A DNA stretch of 64,000 nt, taken from positions 10,540,001 through 10,604,000 of the forward strand of contig OX485806.1 of the NCBI GenBank assembly GCA_950295325.1. Direction: 5' to 3'. The translations under genes were made by a program, and so were the position numbers. Each line of letters opens with the position of its first letter. Position 1 is the stretch's first letter. Under the pieces are notes generated by a model. It saw nothing but the letters and a program-made list of their open reading frames with translations, searched no databases and had not been told where the DNA came from. The DNA is from Polytrichum commune. Taxonomy: Eukaryota; Streptophyta; Polytrichopsida; Polytrichales; Polytrichaceae. Positions 1 to 11,552 of this stretch are shown piece after piece.

Positions 1-189
1 GATTACATTTGTCACTGCCTGTGAGCATAGGCAATCTGCTTAATGAAAAACATCTTCCTCTTACTTCAAGAATATCATCAAAGACATATAATATCTAATC
101 AATCACAAAAATCAAGCCATGATCTTTAGGGAACAGTTGCAATTGAAATTGATCTTTTTCATACAGCTAAGGTTGAAGAAAAATACCAC

Positions 190-2470
190 AGAAGTGAGGC
201 GCTCATCCCAGTAGACATATGAAAGATTTGGGAATCTACCACTCAGTTGAAGCTCTTTTGCAAATAACTTCACTTGTGCACCCTGTAAATCTCCAAAAGA
301 AACTGAAAAAGTTGCAAGTTGAACACAAAGATAACACCTACTAAACAACAGGACCAAGTTTTTCTGCAAACATGAAGAGATGCTTCAAGACATGTGTGAC
401 ATGTTTCAGATTTTACTAGAACAATATACTTTTGACCCAATGTAAATAAATAAGCCAGAGATCCTTGACTGCAGAAGAGTTTTAAATGCATACTCATTAC
501 ATCAATATATCACCTTTTAAAGTGAATTCCTCACACCTAAGGTAGACGTGCCTAATTCGGTTACCTACCTTACTTGGACACCTATATTTAAGTGGCATGT
601 GGTTTGGTGTGGCTCCAAGAACAATGAACCAAAACATATGTTTAAAAAAGATTGGACTGCATGCTCAAAACATGATAACCATTCTAGGCTTGATAATCAA
701 CAAAATTGGGAAGACCTACATGACCATTTAAAGAGCACAAGAATCTCCACATTGATGATAATTAAGATATTCATATGAGCTCCGAAAATTCTGAGGAAAG
801 TGGCTATGGCCTCGATTTGGAATTGCTAACCATTTTGTACTAATCGTGCATTTCATATCCTAGGAGAAGTGGGCTAGTCGGAAAAGTAACCAGTTAAGAC
901 CATCTACCATAGTTGACCAACCAGCTTACGATTTATCCTTGATATAACTGAAAAAGAGCAATTTTTGGTGGAGCCCAACCTGAAGATTTGTATATTAGGA
1001 AGGAAGCAAATACAGCATGGCATAGGAATCACAGAAAAACACCTGTTTGCCTTGGAACCCGGTCAACTCCAGGGGATAACCAATCACAAGTCCGGTGATT
1101 TTGAACTCTTGAATCTGTTGCACCATTATGAAAAATAGGTTTGAGTTTGATTACAGTTGTTGCATTTAGGCCAAAATCTCACCCAAAACATCAGTATAAA
1201 CAGCACGACACTGAGTACCGTAGGAGCGACACTAGTTTTATTTAGTTGGATGAACACATTTCGTAGGGCTTATTTGAAATTTCCCAAGGATGGCATCACA
1301 AGTTCAAACAGTAGATTGGAAATAGGCAATGTCCTATAAAAACGACAGACACAACATGGCATCACATCGCATTTAGTTTGTTGCTCCTACATAAAAAGCC
1401 TATAAATTGTCAAAATTTCATCCTCATGGCTCCACATGTTTTCATAAATTTCACTCTCACACATATCCTCCTGATAAATGGATTTGATGTCAGAAGACTT
1501 GGAAAAAGGTTGCAAACAACAGCAACTTCAGAAAACCCTACAAGTAGGATGGCAAGAAGACCAAGAGCTTGGAAAAAAAAACATAACCAAAAGCATTTGA
1601 AGTGTGTACCAAGCTTTCAAGGCGATTGATATTTTTCAGAGGCGTTGACTGGTTCCTGTACAATACACTGTCCACAAACACCACCATAGATTAATAGGTA
1701 ACTCCAGATTGAGAATTTGCATTACAAGTCCAGCACATTCAACCAAATCTCAAACCAGCCTGGACCTGTCTATCGTTTGGTTTCAGTGCAAACAAAGAGA
1801 GATTCATGAACATCACTCAAAATGCCACCAACAGAGGTATCCTTTAACTCAATGGGGCATTTCATCGGGAGTTGGTCCCCTATAATTTTCCATTGGGTGT
1901 TTTGCATAAAATATCAAAAAAATTTACCACTTCTGGTGCATGCTTGTAGGTAGTGTTTGAATTAGAAATAAAAGCAACCTGTTTCGTGAGGTTCGTTGAC
2001 GACCAAGATCATTTTCAGAGCTTCTCTTGGCATGCTAAAATGATTTTGACATTCAATGAACCGATATAGAATGTTCTTCTTTCAATCTACCTCCACACTG
2101 CTACCTCCAAACATGCACCAAAAACTTACCGAACATGGAAGGTCTTGCATGCAAAACAACCAACTCCTGACCAAAAGTCATATTGAGTTAGAGGATAACT
2201 CAACATGCGATTGATCCCCGTCAACTTCTTCAGGAAATTTTCCACTGAGGGGTTTTTTTTTTAAAAAAAAATTGCAAGCCCGAGTTATCACCTCCAAATC
2301 CATGGAGAGGCTCAAGAACTTAGGGAAGCTTATTTTTACCTGTGTGGCGAGGCAATGCGGCACTGGGCGTCGGAGATGGATAAGCCGATGTTGCGACTTC
2401 CGACATCTAATCCCAGCAAGCGCCCGCCATTTAGTCGCTGAAAAAGTTGCTTCAACGAAACCAGCTCCAT
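190..2470 (-). CDS. YqgF/RuvX-like nuclease (RNase H fold), 5' part of gene
   Basis: Three exons are visible: 2340-2470 (start ATG at 2470-2468; 43 codons plus 2 nt), 1043-1114 (24 codons) and 190-282 (31 codons). Exon 1 carries the family's first motif, GRLLGLDVGSRNIGLSISD (about residues 16-34), whose Asp is the usual catalytic residue; exon 1043-1114 carries GLVIGYP, and exon 190-282 carries YVYWDERLTS with the conserved Asp/Glu. Bacterial YqgF processes the pre-16S rRNA 5' end; plant homologues are thought to act in organelles, which is family knowledge and not shown here. Exon 1 ends in phase 2 and exon 1043-1114 starts in phase 0, so one short exon encoding the stretch after IASPH is expected between 1115 and 2339; I could not find it. 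The remaining 3' exons lie off the left edge. A MITE (1836-2201) and a fragment of another repeat (about 540-880) sit in its introns. Confidence 0.75.
540..880 (+). repeat. dispersed repeat family D1, copy in a YqgF-gene intron
   Basis: About 340 bp that recurs, diverged, elsewhere in the window (for example 16560-16930, 53035-53395, 62440-62640 and 63600-63960). Shared words include GATTGGACT, TTCTAGG, the stretch around TGACCATTTAAAGAG, and CCTAGGAGAAGTGGG near the end. It is non-coding; a short open frame in it is not conserved between copies. Confidence 0.6.
1836..2201. mobile_element. MITE, family M1, copy 1
   Basis: Imperfect terminal inverted repeats: the left end reads TATCCTTTAACTCAATGGG and the right end is close to its reverse complement, with GAGTTAGAGGATAACTC at the outer edge. 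Inner arms repeat the words GGAGTTGGT and TTTTGCAT in inverted order. No coding capacity. Sister copies are at 14714-15060, 16125-16413 and 53972-54312, all in introns. Confidence 0.7.
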
Positions 2471-2496
2471 GTTCTCCAACAAGCAATTGAACCCTT

Positions 2497-2512
2497 AAAC
2501 CCTAAACCCTAA
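2497..2512 (+). promoter_or_regulatory. double telo-box upstream of the YqgF-like gene
   Basis: Two overlapping AAACCCTAA units lie 27 bases upstream of the ATG at 2470 (gene on minus). Telo-boxes are known plant promoter and 5' leader elements of ribosome and translation related genes. The position fits a core promoter or leader; activity is inferred. Confidence 0.5.
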
Positions 2513-4988
2513 CTCCTATATCCTAAAATCCTAAATCCCACCACTCGAATCAAACCCTGAGCATTTATCACCCATCCTTCACCTCCGATTCATCCTCTGC
2601 GTGATTCAACTTGATGATCTTTTGTTGCTCGGATTCTTCACAAACTGATGCTTCCAATTCTCTTCGATCATCACGACTGGATCGAAGCTTCAAGGCCGCA
2701 CCATAAGAAGCAACTCTACGCTCGAACTTGAAGGCCTGTGACCATTATAATTTAAAATCTCTTATTGATGGAAATTGCTGAGACCGTCCCACTTCACTTT
2801 ATGGTAGAGCTTAAAGACCTTTAGGACCAAGTAAGTTTGAATAGATGAACAACCCTACATGGAGTCCTACATGGCATGGGATGACTGATAATGTTTCATG
2901 ATCTACTAGGTTTTGCATCTAGCTCGCCTTAAAGAGATGGCAACACCAATTAGAGACATGACACTTCAAAATTTCATAACCCTAGATTTATTATAACTTA
3001 TTTTGGTGAAAAGGGTCTACATGATTAGGTTGCTTATGGACTTAAAATTTGGTTGAGAGTGTGATTATGTAAAATTTTACACTACACATGGACACACAAA
3101 ATTCAATCTCAATTTTCCATGGTATTACCTTCGGATGCCTTCCCTATTTCATGGTCAAAGCCCATAGGCATTGTGTGATTTGGCCCTTTCACACTCTTAT
3201 TACTTTTATTGGTCTCCCATGTAGTATATACTTTCTGCAAATGGAGAAGTAATTTTACATGTAACCCCATTGTCCTATGGGCATGGTTGCAGATGCTCTA
3301 TGAACAAATACTTTATTTGATACGGACCCCCTTTTGGTGACTGGAGTTCTTTTTATGTGGGACACACTAAGGTAAATGAGCCTGAACCAAATATTTTCTT
3401 TGTTTATCCGACTTCTCCTAGGATTTAAAGCACGCGATTAAGACAGAGAATCAAAGCCATAGTCATTTTTCTTGTAATCTCTAGAGCTCATACAAATGTC
3501 TTATTCATACTAAAGTGAAGATTTAAAAATTACCAAAAAAATAAAAAATAAAAAATAAAAAATCATACGTGATCATATAGGTCCTCCCCTAGGAGCAATT
3601 TTGTTAGACGTAGAATCTAAAATAATTAGCAAATATGCAGCATGTAGTCCGTCCTCTTTTCAAAACATACATTTGTGGTGTACATGCTTGAATCCACACC
3701 TAATCACACACTACTCAAATATCAATGTCCAATTAAAACAAGAAATGAAAATGAGATAGTTTATCATCAACCCGCATAGATGAGCAAAACTATAATACTC
3801 AAAATTATGTTTGAGATGTCATGATTGACAAGTGCAACTTTAGAGTGCAAACTTCTTATTGAACTTCCATCATGACATTACATAGTTGCCCCCTTCCGTT
3901 CTTTAGGCCCATGGGACCAAGGCCTAATATCCCAGCACAACTTGTGGGATGCAAATCCCAGCTTAGCCTTAGGCTAAATCAAGACTGGTAAGCGGCCCAC
4001 CACTTCTAGCTTCTGGCTATTGCCATCGGTGACTGGGCCAACCCTCCTACCATGTTGGACCCCACATGCATTGGTTTTAAGGGCCTAGCCCACTCCCCGG
4101 GCATGCCACCTTGATCGTCAGTTTGACATTAAAACATATATATGATGCCTAGTATGGGATCAACCAAGGAGGATTCGGCTTCCTACCCTAACCACCAATC
4201 TGTGGAGGTCCGTTGCACCAATAATCACTTAAAGCCAATGATGCTCTATGACAACTCCAATATTTTAGGTCCACTCCCCATCTAATTTATTTATTCTTGC
4301 AAATGAAAAGTGAGTCATCTTACATCGCTCTATTGGGAGGACATATTTCTTATGATAACGTGAACATCCCAAGTTGCATTGCCACACACCCAAGGGGTGG
4401 ACTCCTCATTGGATACCTAATGACATGTGTGGGTCACTATGAGATTAAACCCCCTGTATACGGGAACTTTACAAAGAAAAACGTATGTACACATACTAAT
4501 GGCATGCTAGAAAATAGATTCATGCATTCATACTAAGTTTTCCAAGTGATAATATGAAGGTTGGTTCTTAGAGGCCTTTGTGTAGCCAAAGAGGAATTTG
4601 TTGGCTCAATCCTAGCATTCTATTACAAGTTGGCTTTGCTCCGTAGCAACTTGGCTTTGCTCACTAATGACCCACCTATTTCATGTTTGCGACCTAGCTA
4701 CTACCAGTTACCTTCTTACTGATGAGGGTTGGCATGCCTACTAACCTACCACCCTAAACTCTGCTTGGTTTTTGACTGGGCCTACCTGCCATCTCCTCCA
4801 TGCCAAGCCCGTTGGTTATTCTCGCCTAAATGCAAGGAAATCCTTAACAAGACCCATCCCACTCTAACTACTGCATATCCTAGCTACTAAGTGGAGAATC
4901 TCAATTATCAATATGGGTGCAGAAGGGGCCCCATTCTTTGTCTCAATTTATATGGAGAGTACAAGGGCCCATTCTATGTAATGGTATG
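2513..4988. other. intergenic, old repeats, no gene seen
   Basis: No gene-like open frame. About 2730-3000 is a degenerate relative of the elements at 40786-41360 and 46255-46754 (shared: AAGGCCTGTGACCATTATAA, GAGTCCTACATGGC). About 3390-3720 is a diverged D1 copy (TGATCATATAGGTC, GTAGTCC, ATCCACACCTAATCACACA). An A-rich simple repeat (AAAAAATA units) lies at about 3534-3562. Confidence 0.5.
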
Positions 4989-5386
4989 TGTTAAGAGTGA
5001 CGAAACCAGGTGCATAATGAAACAGAGTAACGGTGCTAATTCAAACTCTTGAACTATCTTGATCAAGGGGGGAACTACCCTTATATATAATTTGGCTCGA
5101 CACATGGACTAGGTCCAAGTGTCGGCACCTGGTTACACCGTGGACTAGCTACCTCAGTGGGAATATTCTAGCTCGGCCTCGGTCTCATACACCAAGACCG
5201 AGGCCCTTAACTAATTGTTTGCTCATAAGTTGAGATACCTTGGACTTGTGTGCACGGCCTCCTACCGGCGGCCGCCACTTTACTTAAGGTGGCTAATGCC
5301 CATGTGGAACTAATTAATACCGATTAGCTTCCATATTAGATGACGGTTAACATAGGTTGCCTAAGTGCTTATCCATTATCTTAACA
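4989..5386 (-). repeat. copia 3' LTR
   Basis: 398 bp, TG...CA ends, partner of 11155-11552. Contains TATATATAA at about 5083-5091 and a GC-rich CGGCGGCCGCC patch near 5265. Confidence 0.95.
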
Positions 5387-5399
5387 CTCCTCCTCAATC
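5387..5399 (-). other. polypurine tract of the copia element
   Basis: Directly inside the 3' LTR the minus strand reads GATTGAGGAGGAG immediately before TGTTAAGA, the position and composition expected of the plus-strand primer in copia elements. Confidence 0.75.
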
Positions 5400-5473
5400 T
5401 AGGATTAACCTCATTAAAAACTTTCTCAAGTAAAACCCGGCTCGGGACAAAAATCTTGAGGAAGAAATGAGTA

Positions 5474-8400
5474 TTAATATTTGGAAGAGTCTAAGTCTTG
5501 GAGTGGCCTCATCCCGGCGGCATGTAACAATTTCTTATGCTTATATGCCGGGAGAGCTTTGGTAAGCATATCGGCTATATTATGTTCCGATTCTATCTTT
5601 CGGATCTCTAGTTGACCTTTGTTTATCAAGTCTTGAGAGAAACTAAAGATATGGGGACTAATATATTTAGTCTAGTCGGCTTTGATGAAGCCCGAAGATA
5701 TTTGTTGTATGCAAGCGGCATTATCTTCGAAGATGACTATTGGTTTCTCCTCCTCCTGGATCTTACATTGTTGCCTTATGATCTTTTCGATGGTGCGCAA
5801 CCAGACGCATTCGCGGGCGGCTTCATGGAAGGCTAGCAATTCGGCGTGGTTCGTCGATGTTGTGGTTACGGTCTGTTTTGTGGACTTCCACGAGATGGGC
5901 GCTCCACACTTCAGGAAAATGTATTTGGTTTGAGATTTTCCCGCACTCGGGTCGGTTCGGAATCATGAATTTACAAAACCTATCACCTCGGATTTATTAG
6001 ACTTTTAGTAATATAGTCCGAGGTCGAATGTACCTCGTAAATACCGTAGGAGGTGCTTGACTTCATTCCAATGCCGCATCGTTGGATTTTGGCTATGCCT
6101 AGCGAAGATGCTTGTGGCGAATGCGATGTTGGGTCGAGTGTGGGTCGTTAGGTAGGTGAAGGAACCAACCGCGGTGAGGTACTTTTGCTAATCTATCACC
6201 TTCTCCTCCTCCTCACGAGGTTGGTACGGGTCTTCGTCCGTCTTGCTCCTCCCGATCATTGGCGCGGCCAATGGGTTGGCGTCCTCCATCTGAAACATTT
6301 TGAACACTTTCTGGACGTATGCATGTTGGTGCAGGAATATGCCATCCGGCATGTGATGGACTTGAAGTCCCAAGCAAAAGATCATGGGCCAAGACATTTC
6401 ATATCAAATTTGCTTGTTAAAATGTCTTGGGCGAATTTGCACATCTCGGGTGTTCCGATGACGTTCAAATCGTCGACATATGTGGCAATGATTTCAAAAC
6501 CATCATTGGTGCAATATGTAAAAATGCAGGGTAGGGTAGGGTTGTGAATGAAACCTTGAGATATTAGGAAGTGGCACAAGTGGTGATACCAGGCTCGGCC
6601 TGACTGCTTGAGGCCGTATAAAGCCTTGCAGATCCTTAGGCCTACAAACCGTCCCGGTTTGGGCTTAGGCACGGATTCTAGGAATCCGGGTGGTGGGTTG
6701 ATATACAAGATTGAATCCAAAGTACCGTGTAGGTACGCAATTACCACATCCAGTAAGTATATCTTGATAGCAAGATGGACTGTTAAGGCAAGCAAGTACC
6801 TGAAGGAGACACAGTCCATCACAGGTGAATAGGTTTGGTCGAAATCAACTCCAGGACGTTGGGTGAAACCTTGAGCTACCAGCCTTACCTTATATTTTAC
6901 CACTTGGCCTTGGGAGTCTAATTTTCGGGTGAAAATTAGCTTGTGGCCAATTGGCGGTTTCTCGAGGTCGTCCGCAATGTCCGAAAACACATCGTGTTTT
7001 CGGAGAAAGGCATGTTCGGCCTCTAAGGCCGATTTCCAACTTGGCCGATCCGCCCTCTTTTTGGCTTGTTCCAAGGTTGAGGGATCGGTCTCGGGGCTCG
7101 AGTCTAAGGACTCGGTGGTGAAATGGACTTTTGGTTGTTTTGGTGTTCGGGTTCGGGTTCGGGTGGTTTGGTGGCTTGTCGTTTTTGAGGGAGGATATTG
7201 CCTGTGCCAGGGATGGCACTGTGAATTATCCTTTCCTCGGTTGAAAAACCGTCTGGGACGTTTTCAGCTAGGGCCTTAAGGTTGAGTAACTTGGAGGTTT
7301 CGGTGTTGGTTAAGGCCGTAGGTGGGTCGGGATTCTGTGTAAATGTCTCCGGTGCACCGAAGTTCAAAGGTGGGTTAGGCTTAGATAAGGGTATGGTTGG
7401 GAATACATGTTCAATGAACTTGCAGTTGGCGAATCTGACTTTAAGGAGGTTACCTGTTGCGGGTTCGAGATATCGTATGATTGAGGATGAATCGTACCCA
7501 ACGTAGATTCCCTTGTGTCGTTGGGATCCTAGTTTGTGTCTTTTCGGGTCGGATAGTGGTACCCAGACTTGGCACCCAAAGGTCCGAATGTGGGCAACAT
7601 TCGGGAATTTCCCGGATAGGAGTTCGTAGGGTGTTTGGGTGTTTAGTAAGGTGGGTCTAAGCTTGAGGAGGGTTGCGGCATGCAAGACCGCATGGCCCCA
7701 CATGTTAGATGGAAATGGAGTAGCAAGGGTCTTGCTACGAGTTGGATTTTCTTTACAAATGCCTTTGCGAGGCCATTTTGTGAATGCTCGTAAGGTACTG
7801 AGTATGATAGGCTTATACCGGATGCGATGCAGAAATCCTCAAACGCGTGAGATTGGAACTCTTACGCGTTGTCCATCCTTAGGTGCTTTATTGGGTTTCC
7901 CGGAAAATGGTTTTTGTATCTAAATAAGATGGATAGGAGTTTCGAGAAGGCTAGGTTCCGGGTCGGAAGTAGTGCGACTTCAAGATGGCTTCCCGATGCG
8001 TCGACTAATACGAAGTAGTAACAGAAGGTCCCCGAGGGTGGGCTTATTGGTCCACAAATATCCCCATGTATCATGAATAGTGGCGGAGGTAGTTCCGTGG
8101 GTAAGGTCCAATGTGACGGTCTCCTGATTCGTTTTCCCTTAATGCAGGCCAGACATTCTTGCGTCTTCCCGGCGTCGGCCGTTGTGAGGGTATGACCTTG
8201 GGTCAAAGCACGGGTAGGTCACTCTAAGGCATTTTTGTGCACCACGTGCGGCTGGGGGTTTTTTTGTTTTGGGGCTATTTACCTTCAAGGGCTGAATTAA
8301 AGCCTCCCTATAATTACTTAAATTTCAAAAATGGCCCATTTGTTTGCACCCTTCCATTACTTATATTGTCCAAATCACTGCAATTTTTTGTACTCTATAT

Positions 8401-9526
8401 TCATTTTAAGTAATAAAAGCTAATCTACTTCCTAACGCATTGACGAGTGTTAAGGGAAACCATGGAAACAAAGAAAGGTGCAAACAGTAATATCATTGCA
8501 AACAAAGTTATGAAGAAAACACATAGGAGACCATAGCAAACATACTAAATATACCTTCTAGGATTCTTATCTTCAACCCCTATATTAATTTTACAAAAAA
8601 AGAATGGCCCACATTTTATGTCCATCTAACTTATTTATAATGGGATTGTCTACATTTAATGGCCCCTTCATTATTTGGAATTCCTTTATAATTTTTATTT
8701 CAAATGATTTTAATCCTCTCTATATTATGCCGCACGTCGTTTTTAAAATGCACTAAGTGACCTACCCGTGGGTCAAAAGGATCATCCTCCGGAATATTGT
8801 TGTTCCTGGATGCCCTAGTCTAGAGTGCCAAATGTCTGGCTTGGCGGCTTTAGTGTCTATAGACACTCCCTGCGCCAGGTTGCGCTCCGCTGTGGGACCT
8901 CTCTCCCACGCGGCCATGCAAACCTCTTCTTCACCTAGGGTGGGGCTAGATGCCAAGGGTTTTATGGCAACCTTGTAAAGTCCATTGAGGCCCGCGTTAG
9001 CGGTGGCAATGACCTGGGGTCCTCGCTTAAGCTCGATTACTTCTTCATCGCCCTGCATCGTTGTGTAGAGGTGGATATTCCTCGCCCTCAGATCCCGATA
9101 GCTAATCAGGCTCCTCGGCGCATCTGGGGTGTACATTGCCTTTTCGCAATTGAGGGGGAATCCCCCGGGCAAGATAATTGTTGTCCGGCCCTCCCGGAAC
9201 CTTAGCGTCCGGCTTCCGGCCATTGTAAGTATCTTACAGGTGGACCAGGAGTTCTGACTTTGGAAGTGGAAGAATTGTGCCTTCGTTAGGATTGTGTGAG
9301 TTGACGCGCTATCCAGGAGGGCAACATCTTGGGTTGATGTGCCTCCTTCCCGGATAGCCATAAAATTTTCCACATCAAAATAAAGATCGGGCATGTCTGA
9401 GGGTTCAATGTTGTAATTCTGCCTTGGTTTATTACGTAGCTCTTGCAATTCCCTGAACATATCTACAATGTACTGTGATGTCCTGCAATCTTTGCAAAAT
9501 GTCATTTTCTCCCACATTTGTGACAA
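5474..9526 (-). pseudogene. copia pol (protease, integrase, RT, RNase H), broken
   Basis: Read on minus. 8762-9526: protease region with LLDSASTHT (copia form of the D-S/T-G site) and the integrase zinc-finger start HSRLGHPG. 7862-8206: CLACIKGK and the integrase core GDICGPISPPS. 7104-7703: integrase end with TFGCQVWVP and YVGYDSSS. 6382-7074: reverse transcriptase with FDQTYSPV and the YVDD catalytic box. 5474-6190: the RT end and RNase H, with FEDNAACI, and HNIADMLTKALP near the C-terminus; stop at 5476-5474. Several frame changes separate these blocks, and the MITE at 8209-8770 splits protease/integrase from the integrase core. The domains are unmistakable; no single product can be made from this copy. 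Confidence 0.9.
8209..8770. mobile_element. hAT-like MITE inserted in copia pol
   Basis: 562 bp. Ends are inverted: CACGGGTAGGTCACT on the left and its exact reverse complement on the right, with further inner similarity (GCATTTT, ACGTGCGGC). Flanks are GGTCAAAG (8201-8208) and GGTCAAAA (8771-8778), an 8-bp target duplication with one mismatch. The CA...TG ends and 8-bp duplication are hAT traits. If the insert and one duplication copy are ignored, the integrase frame reads through, which confirms the boundaries. No coding sequence inside; it is AT-rich. Confidence 0.85.
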
Positions 9527-10504
9527 TTTCCCGAGGTTGTCCTAGCCTGTTCCTGCTTAGGTGGGAAGTATCTAGGTCTGTATGGGTTTCCTATTGCAGG
9601 TTTATTATGCCATTGAGGTGGAGTTTTGCGAAAAGAACCTCTTGGTGGCCTACGGGAGGCCTCTGTAGTGTGAACTTCTGCGTGGTGGTGAACTGGTAAG
9701 TCGTCCCGCTGCGGTCCCGCTCCCGCTCCGCGTCCCGTCCCCGGCATCGGTGCGAGTGCTCCCGTGGTTCCGTTTAGCTTCTCCGGTTCGACGTCCTCGA
9801 TCTTGGCGATGGTCGTATGCACCTCCCTCACTGGTCGGGACTCCGCGTTTCGTAGCAGGATTTGGTGATGCTTCTCGGCGAGCGATAGGTGAGACATGAA
9901 CTTCGAGTGTTTCTTAAACTTCATATTCTTGTATTGTTGTGAGAGGATGGCCGTTGCAGGTGGGAATGTCGAGAGGGTCTTCTCGATTAGCTCCTCGTCC
10001 GTGATGACTTGCCCACACAACCGAAGTTGAGCTGTAATCCGGTGCAGCTCCGAGTTGAATGCGGCGAAGTCCGGGAAATCGAGTACCCGGATGTTGGTCC
10101 AGTCCGCTCGAGCTTGTGGCAGGAACAACGTCTGTTCGTGGTCAAACCGGGCGTGAAGTTCCGCCCATAGTTTGGCGGGGTCCTCGATCTGCAAGTATTG
10201 AAAATCGTAATGCATGGTCGAGGTGGCGTCGAAGTATCATCAGTGTATGCCATTTGGCTGCTGGCGGGATCGGTGGTGTGTCGTCCGTTGGGGTGGTGTT
10301 TGTGCTGGGAGGTGGTGGTGTTAGAGTCTTGGCGAGGTCCTCAGCACTCAGTAACACTTTAGCATCGTTAACCCATTCTAAGAAGTTTGACCCATCGGAA
10401 CTCAGAGGTGCAAACATTAAGGCATGTATTTTGGATTCCGTAAATCTAGGTTTTGTAGACATTGATATTATGGTGTGTATGTCATCAGTTGATGAAGTAA
10501 ACAT
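9490..10504 (-). pseudogene. copia gag, broken
   Basis: Read on minus from ATG 10504. The first block (10142-10504) has the copia gag N-terminus with LSSDGSNFLEW; the frame changes near 10215 into a block starting YDFQYLQIEDPAKLWAELHA and running through the capsid-like region (ARADWTNIRVLDF, LIEKTLSTFPP). The C-terminus is rich in Arg, Pro and Gly and ends in a zinc knuckle that begins CHKCGRK. There the expected Trp codon is TGA, followed by a 1-base loss before DC, so the CX2CX4HX4C box is split. The 9700-9760 stretch is locally very GC-rich. Confidence 0.85.
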
Positions 10505-11154
10505 TTATTTTGATGAGACAAGGGTACATACGGACAAGGGTGCTTAAATATGGTTAGTCGCTATCAACCATAACTATATATTAATGTGACCATGAACTTA
10601 AGTGGGAAAGGAAAGTGCTAAGTCTATATATATAGATAATCAGAAATACAACTTAGAAATGATAATAAGTAGGGTAACTTATATCTCAAAGTGTGAGTAT
10701 CAGGAAAAATTCAGCAGCATAACTTTTCTATGAAGAGGAAATCAGAAAATGCAATTATGATTTCTACTAAAAATTGGGCAGCATTTCGGTAATGTAAATT
10801 TTTATGACCTTTCTAGATATGGATTTCTGGAGTAAATTGGGCAACATTTCTGTACTAAAAAGATGATCCAGAATGTAGAGAATAAAGATGGTAGGTAGGC
10901 GCTTGAGTTCAGATGTAGCAACTGTCACGAAAATGACTCTAGATATATCTGATCTAGGTAAAATCTGCTCTCCGATAGTAGCTCAATAGTAAAAACTATC
11001 TATCTGGAGGTGAAAAGACTTTTTGATGCTCGTACAAGTTAAACATGCATGTCTATCTAGTGATCTCTAAAAAATGACCACTCAAGTGCTCTCAGAAGTG
11101 ATTGACTAACAATCTAAAGTGAACAATGAGGTGCTAGGAGCAGTGCCGATAACG

Positions 11155-11552
11155 TGTTAAGAGTGAGGAAATCAGGTGCATAATGAAACAGAGTAACGGT
11201 GCTAACTCAAACTCTTGAACTATCTTGATCAAGGGGGGAACTGCCCTTATATGCAATCTGGCTCGACACATGGACTAGGTCCAAGTGTCGGCACCTGGTT
11301 ACACCGTGGACTAGCTACCTCGGTGGGAATATTCTAGTTCGGCCTCGGTCTCCTACACCAAGACCGAAGCCCTTAACTAATTGTTTGCTCATAAGTTGAG
11401 ATACCTTGGACTTATGTGCACGGCCTCCTACCGGCGGCTGCCATTTTACTTAAGGTGGCTAATGCCCATGTGGGACTAATTAATACCGATTAGCTTCCAT
11501 GTTAGATAACGGTTAACCTAGGTTGCCTAGGTGCTTATCCATTATCTTAACA
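11155..11552 (-). repeat. copia 5' LTR
   Basis: 398 bp, same ends as 4989-5386. Just inside, on minus, the element continues GTTATCGGCACTGCTCC, the place where a tRNA primer would bind; I could not assign the tRNA. Confidence 0.95.

Larger units (their letters stand above)
4989..11552 (-). mobile_element. Ty1/copia LTR retrotransposon, full length but decayed
   Basis: Two 398-bp LTRs (4989-5386 and 11155-11552) begin TGTTAAGA and end TCTTAACA, and the whole element is flanked by the 5-bp direct repeat GTATG (4984-4988 and 11553-11557). Transcription is on minus, so the right LTR is the 5' LTR. Domain order on minus is gag, zinc knuckle, protease, integrase, reverse transcriptase, RNase H, which is the copia order. 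By eye the LTRs differ at about 19 of 398 positions (about 5%), mostly transitions, so the insertion is not recent. Coding frames are broken by frameshifts, a stop in the zinc knuckle and a MITE insertion in pol; this copy cannot be autonomous. Confidence 0.95.

Noticed and set aside
7104-7703. Long open frames on the plus strand opposite the copia element
   Set aside because: They are antisense shadows; the minus frames carry the recognisable gag and pol motifs.
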